From assembly GCF_040629175.1 (NCBI RefSeq), contig NZ_JBEXUX010000001.1:639456-703455 (forward strand): DNA of 64,000 bases, in the 5' to 3' direction. Below, one piece after another: positions 9,447-17,068 of the stretch. This DNA comes from Embleya sp040629175 (GTDB lineage Bacteria; Actinomycetota; Actinomycetes; Streptomycetales; Streptomycetaceae). The notes under the pieces are model-generated. The model was not told the origin of the DNA. It did no database searches and worked only from the letters and a program-made list of their open reading frames with translations. A program made the position numbers and the translations under genes. Position 1 is the stretch's first letter. Each line of letters starts with the position of its first letter.

Positions 9447-9543
9447 GTGTCACGATCCCTTGTTGTCGTTGCCGCCTTGCGCTGCTCTGCCGTGGCTTGG
9501 CCCGGCCTGTTCTGCCCGGGCCCGTATTGCCTTGCCGGGGTGG

Positions 9544-10341
9544 CTACTTCGCGGCAGGCGGCGGGTCGTCGGTGATCTGCTGCACGTCGTCGTAGCGCTG
9601 GTGGATGTACGGCAGCACCAGGTCGGCCTTGACGTGCTCGGCGACGAAGCCCTGCTGGTCCGAGGTGCGCTCGCTGAGCGTGATCGAGATCAGCTTGCGC
9701 ACCGGCAGGTCGGCGACCGGGTCGAAGTCCGAATCGCGCAGGATCACCTCGCCGTCCAGGCGGTGGGCGGTGCGGGTGCGCTCGTTGCGGGTGACGTGCA
9801 CCAGCATCGGGTCGGCGTCGAAGCCGTCGCCGTCCACGGCGGGCAGGAACTTGTAATAGAAGCTCAGCGTCTGTCGCGGCTCGGGAGTGGCCAGTTCCTC
9901 GACCACCGTGCCGCGCACCTCGACGTAGGTGACGCCCATCCGGTTCACCGTGGCCACGACCCGGTCGCCGTCCCGCTCGACCTTGACGTCGGCCAGCTTC
10001 TTCGGCTCGCCGAACACCTCGCGACCGCCGATCACCGCGCGCTCGGTGGTCATCGGCATGGTGAGCGTGTAGTCGCCCTCGATGTCGCCGTGCTTGCAGC
10101 GGACCGCGACCGCGCCCGCGCCGAGCGGGTAGCCGTTGATGTCGCAGCCGGAGATGTTCACCCGCACCAGGGGCCGGTCCGCGGGGACCAGCGGCGGCGG
10201 CAGGATCGCCGCGATCACCTCGGGGTCGGTCTCCCAGATCGCCATCACACCGGTGGACCAGATCTCCGGGAGGCTGGACCGTTCCCGGGAGGACTTCTTC
10301 AGCGTCTCCGCCGGCCGGGCGCCGTATCGAATGCGTGCCAC
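9544..10341 (-). CDS. Acetoacetate decarboxylase-like protein
   Basis: I chose the GTG at 10341 (VARIRYGARP) because GGAAGAGGTGAGG lies just upstream; this gives 265 aa. The sequence shows the acetoacetate decarboxylase fold pattern: PPLVPADRPLVRVNIS, then GREVFGEPKKLADVKV. The PKK segment corresponds to the part of the family that carries the Schiff-base lysine. Many family members in actinomycetes are not true acetoacetate decarboxylases and act on other keto acids or as aldolase/dehydratases, so I leave the substrate open. It is the first gene of the minus-strand operon and faces the TetR gene across a 188-base region carrying a strong palindrome. Confidence 0.85.
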   Translation of the reverse strand: MARIRYGARPAETLKKSSRERSSLPEIWSTGVMAIWETDPEVIAAILPPPLVPADRPLVRVNISGCDINGYPLGAGAVAVRCKHGDIEGDYTLTMPMTTERAVIGGREVFGEPKKLADVKVERDGDRVVATVNRMGVTYVEVRGTVVEELATPEPRQTLSFYYKFLPAVDGDGFDADPMLVHVTRNERTRTAHRLDGEVILRDSDFDPVADLPVRKLISITLSERTSDQQGFVAEHVKADLVLPYIHQRYDDVQQITDDPPPAAK

Positions 10342-10432
10342 GTACCTCACCTCTTCCGCTCGTGCGAGGGCTGCGCGCGCACCGGCGGGCTCGCCGGTTC
10401 CGCGGTTCCGTGCGCAGTGGTGTTGGTTGCTC

Positions 10433-10447
10433 TGTAACACTGTTACA
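10433..10447. promoter_or_regulatory. Perfect palindrome TGTAACA-C-TGTTACA, probable TetR operator
   Basis: Two exact 7-base arms separated by one base lie in the 188-base region between the divergent acetoacetate-decarboxylase-like operon and the TetR gene. TetR-family proteins commonly bind a single operator of this size in the shared promoter region and repress both transcripts. No other comparable palindrome is seen between these two starts. Confidence 0.7.
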
Positions 10448-10529
10448 CCGGTGGGTCGGCGAGGTAAAGACCTTCGGCGCGGTTGCCCGTGTATCGGGCG
10501 GGCCGGTCCGGACGCGAGAATGGGACGTG

Positions 10530-11135
10530 ATGGACAGGATCACGCGAGACACCGTGCTCGACACCGCCATGCGTCTGGTCATGGAATCCGGTATCGAGAA
10601 CCTCAGCATGCGCAAGCTGGCCGCCGAGTTGGGCGTCGCCGTCACCTCGATCTACTGGCACGTGGGCAACCGCGACGTGCTGGTGGATCAATTGGTGGAC
10701 CGGGTGATCGCGGACATGGGCGCCATCTCGGTGGACGGGAGCACGCCGGTCGAGCGGGTGGTGTCGATCGCTCGATCGTGTCGGCGGATGATCCTGGACC
10801 GCCCGCACCTGGTCGGTCTGGTCCGCGAGCGCGGCCTGGAATCGGTGATGATGTTGCCCGCCCGCAAGGCGCTCGTGCACGAGATGACGGCGGCCGGGCT
10901 GCACGGCGCACGGGCGGGCGAGGCGGTACAGGCGGTGCAGTACCAGATCGCCGGCTTCGTGATGCTGGAGCGGGCCCTGGAGAACAGCGCGGCCGAACCG
11001 CCGGCGGTGGATCACTGGCGGGGCGAGTTGGCGATCGAGGACCCGGAACTGGCGGCGAGCCTGAGCAACGTCACCGATGGTGATCGGCTGTTCGTGTTGT
11101 CGGTACGGGCGCTGGTGGAGTCGCTGTTGGGGTGA
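10530..11135 (+). CDS. TetR-family transcriptional regulator
   Basis: The 201-aa protein starts at ATG 10530; the GTG directly before it is an alternative. The helix-turn-helix occupies about residues 6-50, with VLDTAMRLVMESGIENLSMRKLAAELGV and the recognition-helix end TSIYWHVGNRDVLVDQ. The SIYWH form resembles the subgroup that controls drug efflux and ring-cleavage pathways. The C-terminal two thirds are helical with no obvious named ligand pocket. Its position divergent from the decarboxylase/SDR/amidohydrolase operon, with a palindrome between, indicates it is the local repressor and responds to a pathway compound. Confidence 0.92.
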   Translation: MDRITRDTVLDTAMRLVMESGIENLSMRKLAAELGVAVTSIYWHVGNRDVLVDQLVDRVIADMGAISVDGSTPVERVVSIARSCRRMILDRPHLVGLVRERGLESVMMLPARKALVHEMTAAGLHGARAGEAVQAVQYQIAGFVMLERALENSAAEPPAVDHWRGELAIEDPELAASLSNVTDGDRLFVLSVRALVESLLG

Positions 11136-11181
11136 GGGCGCCCGGTGGCAAAGTCGCCCTCGAGTGGCGTGCGGTGGTCGG

Positions 11182-12396
11182 TCAGGGCACGCGCGGCGGG
11201 GGGCCGGCCAGGATTCGACGCCAGGCGGTGGGGGACAGGGCCTCGCGGGTCTCCCGGGCGTCGATCCGGGCCAGGGTGCGGCCGGGAGCGGTCAGCAGGG
11301 CGGTGGTCAGCAGGAGTGCGCCGCCGATTCGGCGCGGTTCGTGACGCAGGCTCAGGGCCTCCTCGACCGTGTCCCGGTACGGACCGCGGCGCAGCACGAC
11401 GCGGACCAGTTCGCGGCCGGCCCGACGCCGGCCCGCGCGGGCGGCGCTGGTCAGTGCGCCGGGCGCCTGCCGGGTGCGTACGTCCGGACGACCCCACGGC
11501 ATCGACGCCGGCGCCTCGCCTCGGGAGACCGCGATCAGCGCCGCGACCAGGTCGGTGCCACTGGCGGCGGCGTTGCCCGGCTCGGTCAGATAGGGACGTA
11601 CGTCGAGCCAGGCGGGGCCGTGCGCGGTCCGCACCGCGTCCAGCGACAGGCCGCCGTGCCAGCCGAGGTGGCCGCCGAGCATCGCGATCTGCTCGCGTAC
11701 CTCGGGCAGCACCACGCTGCGTCTGACCGCGCTCCCGTGCAGGTGTTCGTACGCGTGCACCGCGACCAGCCGGCCGTGCTCGAAGACCGTCTGGGCGGAC
11801 AGGACCGGGCCGTCGGCGGGCTCCTGCACCAGCACGCCGGCGCCGTCCAGGAAGGCGCCGTCCTGCTCCAACGTGTCGGCCAGTCGCAGGAGTTGCTCGC
11901 GTCGCTCGACCCGGTACGCGGCCGGCAGCGTCTTCACGTGGAGCGGCGGGTCGGCGACCTGGCGCAACTCCTCGGCGGTGTGCACCACCACCGTCCCGGC
12001 CGGCTGCGGCATCGCGATCTCGGTGAGCGTGTTCGCCGCCGACGCCCGATCCGCGACCCGGCGCAGCGCGGCGAACGGCGGTACGGCCAGGGCCACCCCG
12101 TGCGCGGTGATGCGCTCCGGCTCGCGGGCGAGTACCGCCACGTGTGCGTTCGTGGGCAGCAGCACCTCGTGCGGCTCGGCGCGCAGCACCGCCTCGGTTC
12201 GGGCCAGCCACGCCCAGGGGTCCGCGCCGAAGGGCGGTACCTCGTGCACCACCGACACCGACCGCGGGCGGCCGAGAACCGGCCGACCGGGCGGTGCGAG
12301 CACCGCCACGTCCTGCCCTGATCGCCCGATCGCCATCGCGATCTGACGTGACGTCACTCCGAAGCCGTCCCCTAGCAGCACGCGCACGGGGGTCAT
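11182..12396 (-). CDS. ATP-grasp-like protein of unknown function
   Basis: The 404-aa protein begins with a Rossmann-like strand-loop (VRVLLGDGFGVTSRQIAMAI) and a second strand (DVAVLAPPGRP), followed by a middle region with LHVKTLPAAYR and GVLVQEPADGPVLSAQTVFEHG. That order, pre-ATP-grasp domain then ATP-binding lid strands, resembles PylC/carbamoyl-phosphate-synthase-like ATP-grasp ligases. The final 100 residues are basic and helical and may not belong to the catalytic core. The gene is convergent with tetR (46-base gap) and divergent from DUF6412. The weak ribosome binding site makes the start uncertain by a few codons. Substrate unknown. Confidence 0.65.
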   Translation of the reverse strand: MTPVRVLLGDGFGVTSRQIAMAIGRSGQDVAVLAPPGRPVLGRPRSVSVVHEVPPFGADPWAWLARTEAVLRAEPHEVLLPTNAHVAVLAREPERITAHGVALAVPPFAALRRVADRASAANTLTEIAMPQPAGTVVVHTAEELRQVADPPLHVKTLPAAYRVERREQLLRLADTLEQDGAFLDGAGVLVQEPADGPVLSAQTVFEHGRLVAVHAYEHLHGSAVRRSVVLPEVREQIAMLGGHLGWHGGLSLDAVRTAHGPAWLDVRPYLTEPGNAAASGTDLVAALIAVSRGEAPASMPWGRPDVRTRQAPGALTSAARAGRRRAGRELVRVVLRRGPYRDTVEEALSLRHEPRRIGGALLLTTALLTAPGRTLARIDARETREALSPTAWRRILAGPPPRVP

Positions 12397-12424
12397 CCTG
12401 GCACGAACGTGTGTCCGGGCTCAC

Positions 12425-12586
12425 CATGGATCGTTTGCCGGAGTGGATGGGGCGTGAATCGGCCGTCGGGGTCGGCGGGCGTGGATCGGTGGACGGGGGT
12501 GGTGAGCGTGAATTTGACCGCCGGCGTGGAGGGCGTGGATCGGTCGCCGGGATCGGTCGCCGGATTTCGGTTGCCGCACGGGTTCG
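12425..12586. repeat. 27-bp tandem repeat array, five clear units plus a weaker sixth
   Basis: The element GCGTGGATCGG or a close variant recurs at an exact 27-base interval: units begin at 12425 (degenerate, CATGGATCGT), 12452, 12479, 12506 and 12533, and a weaker copy at 12560. Each unit continues with a G/C-rich stretch of the type TCGCCGGGG. The array fills most of the region between the divergent ATP-grasp-like and DUF6412 starts. It could be a multi-site regulatory region or a neutral minisatellite. I see no flanking mobile element. Confidence 0.75.
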
Positions 12587-12612
12587 GTGTGGGGTGGATT
12601 AGGATTCCGCTC

Positions 12613-12909
12613 ATGCACTCGAACTCCGCCACCGCGTCGACGTCGCTGTTCGCGACGTTGCTCGCGCTGGTCGGGTTCGGGATGTTCGTGGACGGGGCCC
12701 TGCCCGGGCTGGTCGCCGTCGCGGTGACCGTGGTGCTCGCGCTGGCCGGTTGCACCGCTTCGTGGGCGCCGTTCGCCGAGCGGGCGCGAGTGCGTGGCGC
12801 GGTGTTGCGCGAACAGGCCGATCGGCTGGCCTTTCTGCCCTCCCGTGATCCCGACGGGCCGGGCCGAGCGCGGCCGCGAGCACCGGGAACGGGCCCGGCG
12901 GCCTGCTGA
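12613..12909 (+). CDS. DUF6412 small membrane protein
   Basis: The 98-aa protein starts at ATG 12613 (MHSNSATAST). It has two hydrophobic helices, about residues 10-24 and 28-48, then a basic helix and the conserved-looking tail REQADRLAFLPSRDPDGPGR. This matches the actinobacterial DUF6412 family as I know it, which usually lies directly before a YidC/Oxa1-type gene, as here (195 bases apart). A joint role in membrane protein insertion or envelope maintenance is inferred from that pairing only. The gene is bracketed on both sides by tandem-repeat arrays. Confidence 0.75.
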   Translation: MHSNSATASTSLFATLLALVGFGMFVDGALPGLVAVAVTVVLALAGCTASWAPFAERARVRGAVLREQADRLAFLPSRDPDGPGRARPRAPGTGPAAC

Positions 12910-12920
12910 GCCCGATTTGC

Positions 12921-13041
12921 GGTCCGACGATTCGGCCCTTCGTTCGGAAGGTTCGATCCTCGGTCCGAGGATTCGGTGCCCGGTCCGACGGTTCGGCCCT
13001 CGTTCCGAGGAATCGGCCTTGGTTTCGACGGTTCGGTATCC
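12921..13041. repeat. 20-bp tandem repeat array, six degenerate units
   Basis: Six copies of a unit close to GGTCCGACGGTTCGGCCCT follow each other with 20-base spacing (one step is 21). GGTCCG or its variant begins at 12921, 12942, 12962, 12982, 13002 and about 13022. The array lies between the DUF6412 stop and the YidC-like start. Each unit has TCCGA and TTCGG blocks that could pair with neighbouring units, so the transcript may fold into a series of small hairpins. Function unknown. Confidence 0.75.
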
Positions 13042-13104
13042 GTACCGGAACTTGCGCACGCCGCCTGACGCAGCCCTGATTCCCGCGTCACGGAAGGCCC
13101 TTCC

Positions 13105-13788
13105 ATGTTCGGCATCCCTGTTCTCGGCGTCGCGCACGACGTCCTGCTCACCCTCGCGGACGCGCTCGCGCCGCTGCTCGGCACCGGTTCGGTGGCCGGT
13201 GCCGTGGTCGTGTTCACCGCATGCGTGCGGCTCGCCCTCGTTCCGCTGGGCTACGCCCAGGCCCGAGCCGAGGTGGCCCGCGCCCGGCTCGCCCCCGAGA
13301 TCCGTCGGCTGCGTGCCAAGCACGCCAAGGACCCGCAGCGGCTCGGGAGCGAACTGGTGGCGTTGCACCGGCAGTCCGGCACCTCGATGTTCGCCGGCAT
13401 CCTGCCGGCGCTGGCCGGCCTGCCGTTCCTGTTCCTGACCTACCGTCTGTTCAGCGGCGACCACGACCTGTTGGAGCACACGTTGGCCGGCGCGCCGCTC
13501 GGCCTGCACCCGATGACCGGGCTCGGCGGAGCGCACACCCCGGTGCTCGTCGGCCTGTTGGCCCTGATCGCGGGGGTGGCGTACCTGCAGCACCGCGCTG
13601 CGTCGGCCGTCCCGGACGCGCCCGCATTCGTGCGCTGGATGCCGTTTGGCACGGTGCTCACCGCGGCCGTCGTGCCGCTCGCGGCCGGCCTGTATCTGCT
13701 CACCGGTACCGCGTGGACCACCGCCGAACGCCCGTTGTTGCGCCGGTTGGCCACCCGGCGCGCGGATCGCGTCGTACCCGGGCACTAG
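13105..13788 (+). CDS. YidC/Oxa1-family membrane insertase-like protein
   Basis: The 227-aa protein has the Oxa1 core: a first helix ending VVVFTACVRLALVPLGYAQ, a cytoplasmic basic helical hairpin (RAEVARARLAPEIRRLRAKHAKDPQRLGSELVALHRQ shape, residues about 55-90), then helices around GILPALAGLPFLFLTYRLF, VGLLALIAGVAYLQH and LTAAVVPLAAGLYLL. It is much shorter than the main YidC and lacks a large periplasmic domain, so it is probably the secondary actinobacterial paralogue found next to DUF6412 genes. The likely role is helping membrane proteins insert or fold. Confidence 0.85.
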   Translation: MFGIPVLGVAHDVLLTLADALAPLLGTGSVAGAVVVFTACVRLALVPLGYAQARAEVARARLAPEIRRLRAKHAKDPQRLGSELVALHRQSGTSMFAGILPALAGLPFLFLTYRLFSGDHDLLEHTLAGAPLGLHPMTGLGGAHTPVLVGLLALIAGVAYLQHRAASAVPDAPAFVRWMPFGTVLTAAVVPLAAGLYLLTGTAWTTAERPLLRRLATRRADRVVPGH

Positions 13789-13841
13789 CGTTTCGCGCAG
13801 TGACGAGGTGAATCTGATCCGCGATCGGAAATGAGCACTCC

Positions 13842-14822
13842 ATGGCTACGAACAAGTTCGGCGCGACCTGTGCCACCTGCACGACCTACGTCAAGGCCGG
13901 CGACGGCCTGTTGGTGCGCAACGACGGTAAATGGGTGACGTATTGCGCGACCTGCGGCGAGCCCAAGCCCGCCGCGCCGCCCCGCGGCAATCACGACGGC
14001 TGGCATCGCGGGCCGATGGCCGCGTTCGACGTGGAGACGTCCGGTGTGGACCCGCACACGGACTTCATCGTCACCGCCGCGCTGGTCGACGCGGCCGGCA
14101 CCCGCCGGTCCTGGCTGCTCGACCCGGGCGAGCGGGAGATTCCGGCCGAGGCGACCGCGATCCACGGGATCGCCACCGAGCAGGCCCGGGCGGAGGGGCG
14201 TGCGCCCGCCCTGTGTCTGGCGGAGATCGGTACGGCGATGGCCGAGTACCTCGCGGCGGGTACCCCGGTCGCGATCTACAACGCGCCGTTCGACCTGACC
14301 ATCCTGCAGACGGAGTTGCACCGCCACAATCTGCCGCAACTCCCGTACACCGCACCGATCATCGACCCACTGGTGATCGACAAGCAACTGGACCGCTACC
14401 GCAAGGGCAAGCGCACGCTGGCCGCCACCAGCGCGTTCTACGAGGTGGTGCTCACCGACGCGCACACCGCGGACGGGGACGCGCTCGCGTGTTTGTTGCT
14501 CGCGCAGGATCTGGGCGCGCGCTTCCCGGAGTTGGCCGCCGATTCGCTGTCCGCGCTGCACGAGAAGCAGAGCCGCTGGTACGCGGAGCAGGCGGCTTCG
14601 CTCCAGCAGTACTTCGATCGCCGGAATCCGGAGGGCGGCGCGGTGGTCGACCCGAACTGGCCGGTGATTCCCGGCGGTCCGGACGGACCGGGCTCGCCGA
14701 GCCTGCCGGGGACGTCGACGGGGTCGAGTGCGTGGCGGCCGGATACGGAGCGGGCCGGGCAGCGGGTGGGGGAACAGGGGCGATCCGGGTCGAGTGTGTG
14801 GCGGCCGGAGGCGGGGGTCTAG
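13842..14822 (+). CDS. DEDDh 3'-5' exonuclease-fold protein with Cys-rich N-terminal motif
   Basis: The 326-aa protein contains a DnaQ-like exonuclease domain at about residues 58-235. Exo I is AFDVETSG, Exo II is YNAPFD, and the last acidic residue with the histidine of the DEDDh class is in HTADGDALA. Before it, residues 8-47 hold two CxxC pairs (CATC near residue 10 and CATC near residue 39) that could bind zinc. The C-terminal 60 residues are Pro/Gly/Ser-rich with two SSxWRP repeats and look disordered. It could act as a stand-alone nuclease or proofreading-type protein. No partner polymerase is nearby. Confidence 0.85.
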   Translation: MATNKFGATCATCTTYVKAGDGLLVRNDGKWVTYCATCGEPKPAAPPRGNHDGWHRGPMAAFDVETSGVDPHTDFIVTAALVDAAGTRRSWLLDPGEREIPAEATAIHGIATEQARAEGRAPALCLAEIGTAMAEYLAAGTPVAIYNAPFDLTILQTELHRHNLPQLPYTAPIIDPLVIDKQLDRYRKGKRTLAATSAFYEVVLTDAHTADGDALACLLLAQDLGARFPELAADSLSALHEKQSRWYAEQAASLQQYFDRRNPEGGAVVDPNWPVIPGGPDGPGSPSLPGTSTGSSAWRPDTERAGQRVGEQGRSGSSVWRPEAGV

Positions 14823-14892
14823 GCGGGCGGAGCGGTTTCGGTTGCCGGGTGGTGGGCCGAGGTGCCTGCGTGGGTGGGCCGAGGTGTCCGGG

Positions 14893-15684
14893 TCAGTGGG
14901 TCATGGCGTCCGGGTGGGTGGCGAGGGCGTTCAGTCGGCCGTCGATCAGCTCCGACGCGTGGTCCACGTACGGCAGATGACTGTGGTCGTGGGTGACCAG
15001 GACGGTGGCCGTGCCGTCCGCCCGGGTCAGCTCGGCGAGCAACGCCACGATCGCGGCGCCGCGTTCGTGGTCGAGGGCGCTGGTGGGTTCGTCGACCAGG
15101 AGCACGCTCGGCTCGTTCATCAGGGCCCGGGCGATGTTCACGCGTTGCCGTTGGCCGCCGGACAGCCGGTGCGGACGGTGTTCGGCGTGCTTCGCGAGGT
15201 CCACCCGGTCGAGCAGGTCCAGGGCTCGGTCGCGGGCTCGACGGGCGCTGCGTCCGGCCAGGTGCGCCATCACCTGGAGTTGCTCGACGCAGGTCAACGA
15301 CGCGAGCAGGTTGGGCTGTTGGAAGACGATCCCGATCGTGGTCCGGCGCAACCGGGCGCGTTCGGCGGCGGACAGCGTCGCGGCGTCGGCACCGGCGATC
15401 AGCACTCGGCCCTCGTCCGGCCGGGTCAGTGTCGCGGCGACGGCGAGCAGACTGGACTTGCCGGACCCGGACGGCCCGACCACGGCGGTCAGCGTGCCCG
15501 GTGGCACGCGCAGCGATACCCGGTCCAGGGCGGTCAGCCGGGATTCGCCGTCGGGGTAGGTGAGGGTGACGTCGGCGAGTTCCAGACCGGGGGAGGGGTG
15601 GGTCGGGTGCATCGGATGCCTCTCGGGGTGCCTCTCGGAGCGTTTCGCGGAGTGCTTCACGGGTTCGCCGGTGCCGGTGTTCAT
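14893..15684 (-). CDS. ABC transporter ATP-binding protein (MacB/LolD type)
   Basis: The 263-aa protein starts at ATG 15684, which overlaps the permease stop (ATGA); an internal ATG at 15612 is an alternative closer to the family's usual N-terminus. Walker A is GPSGSGKS, the Q-loop is FQQPNLL, the signature is LSGGQRQR, and Walker B is VLLVDEPTSALD with a switch histidine in VTHD. This is the ATPase of the two-gene FtsX-type exporter with the permease upstream. The divergent two-component system is its probable regulator. Confidence 0.93.
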   Translation of the reverse strand: MNTGTGEPVKHSAKRSERHPERHPMHPTHPSPGLELADVTLTYPDGESRLTALDRVSLRVPPGTLTAVVGPSGSGKSSLLAVAATLTRPDEGRVLIAGADAATLSAAERARLRRTTIGIVFQQPNLLASLTCVEQLQVMAHLAGRSARRARDRALDLLDRVDLAKHAEHRPHRLSGGQRQRVNIARALMNEPSVLLVDEPTSALDHERGAAIVALLAELTRADGTATVLVTHDHSHLPYVDHASELIDGRLNALATHPDAMTH

Positions 15685-16757
15685 CGGGTGTTGTTCAGCG
15701 CGGTGTGCGGGTCGATGGCGGTGACCCGGCGGATGGCGAGGGCGGCACCGACCATGCCGAGCAGGATCAGTACGGCCGCCGGGAACAGCGTGGTGGACGC
15801 GTCCACGACGAACGGCACGCCCGCCGGCGCGACCGCGCCGAACAGCGCGGCGGCGCCGGTACCCAGGGCGGTTCCCACCAGCAGCACCACGAACGCCTGG
15901 CCGAGCGCGTCCCGGAGCAGATAGCCGGTGGGTGCGCCGAGCGCCTTGAGTACCGCGACGTCGCCGGCCCGCTGGATCGTCCACACCGTGAAGAACGCGC
16001 CGACCACGAGCGCCGAGATCGCGAACAGGAAGCCGCGCATCAGTTGCAGCGACCCGTTCTCGGCGGTGAACGACCCGATCGCGCTCCTGGCGTCGTCGAT
16101 CGAGGTGGTCTTGGTACCGATCGCCCGGTCGGCCGCCGAGGTGTGCGCGCCGGCCAGATCGAGCGCGATCACCGTCGCGTGCGGCCCGCCGCGTTGCGGG
16201 CCCGGGCGCAGCGGCTGCCAGTCGGCCAGGGTGGTCCAGGCCACCGGCGCGTGGCTGTACGAGGACCCGGACACCACGGCGGCGACGGTCAGCGACGTGT
16301 CGGCGCCGACGGTGAGCCGGGCGCCGACCCCGACGTCGAGGTCGTCGGCCAGCGGCCGGGACAGGACGACGGTGCCCGGTGCCAACGCCTTCGGCGCGAG
16401 CGGCCCGTCGGGCTCGACGCCGAACGCGGCGGCGGCAGTGGTGCGCTCGCCGACGCCGAGCCGGGTCATCGCGATGCCCAGCGGCGCCGCCGAGCGCACC
16501 CCGGGCTGCTCGGCCCAGCGCCGCCACTGGCTTTCGTCCACGGCCGAGTCCGCGAACGAGATGCCCTCCCCGGACGCGGGCGCGGCGAACGCGAGCCGAT
16601 CGGCCGGCAGCGCGTCGACGGCCGACGTGTTGGCCCGGCCGAGCCCGACGGTCAACCCGGACACCAGGCCGACCAGCGCGGTGATCAGCACGACGGTGAC
16701 GATCATCAGGGCGAATCGCCCTCGGGCGAAGACGAGGTCTCGCAGCGCTACGAACAC
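15681..16757 (-). CDS. FtsX/MacB-type ABC transporter permease
   Basis: The 358-aa protein has one N-terminal membrane helix (LMIVTVVLITALVGLVSGL), a large extracytoplasmic domain (about residues 40-235), then three C-terminal helices including FLFAISALVVGAFFTVWTI and AVLILLGMVGAALAI. That is the FtsX/MacB permease topology. The first gene of the exporter operon, it is translationally coupled to its ATPase. Such pairs export peptides or lipophilic drugs or act mechanically on the envelope. The substrate is unknown. Confidence 0.92.
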   Translation of the reverse strand: MFVALRDLVFARGRFALMIVTVVLITALVGLVSGLTVGLGRANTSAVDALPADRLAFAAPASGEGISFADSAVDESQWRRWAEQPGVRSAAPLGIAMTRLGVGERTTAAAAFGVEPDGPLAPKALAPGTVVLSRPLADDLDVGVGARLTVGADTSLTVAAVVSGSSYSHAPVAWTTLADWQPLRPGPQRGGPHATVIALDLAGAHTSAADRAIGTKTTSIDDARSAIGSFTAENGSLQLMRGFLFAISALVVGAFFTVWTIQRAGDVAVLKALGAPTGYLLRDALGQAFVVLLVGTALGTGAAALFGAVAPAGVPFVVDASTTLFPAAVLILLGMVGAALAIRRVTAIDPHTALNNTR

Positions 16758-16804
16758 GGGGGGTCGGGGTCTCCTTGTGTGACGGATGATTCGGGGGGCG
16801 GGTC

Positions 16805-16892
16805 GTCCGGCTGTCCGCCTGTCCGCCTGTCCGCCTGTCCGCCTGTCCGCCTGTCCGCCTGTCCGGCAGTCCGGCAGTCCGGCAGTCCGGCA
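16805..16892. repeat. 8-bp tandem repeat, 11 units, between divergent operons
   Basis: Eleven consecutive octamers GTCCG-S-C-W: one GTCCGGCT, then six exact GTCCGCCT (16813-16860), then four exact GTCCGGCA (16861-16892). It lies in the 311-base space between the divergent FtsX-type permease start (16757) and the sensor kinase start (17069). A second, looser repeat rich in GGTTCTTGT follows at about 16918-16968. Exact short repeats like these can change copy number by slippage and so alter promoter spacing. No other gene is seen in the interval. Confidence 0.9.
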
Positions 16893-17068
16893 GTGCGGTG
16901 TGCGGGACGACTCGACGCTTGTGCTTGTTCCGGTTCTTGTCCTGGTTCTTGTTTCTGTTCTCGACTCTTGTCCACGACGGCCGCCGCGTCATCGATCGGG
17001 CTGTTCGTCCCCGGGTCAACCTTTCGATCGATGCCACCTACATCCACCCCGTCTACCCTTGACCCGAT

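Noticed and set aside
12425..12586. CRISPR array
   Set aside because: Units are contiguous with no unique spacers, they are degenerate, and no cas genes are present.
12393..13217. Minus-strand frame with repeated Pro/Thr segments across the 27-bp and 20-bp arrays
   Set aside because: The amino acid repeats merely translate the DNA repeats; it crosses the plus-strand DUF6412 gene, which has proper helices and a known pairing.
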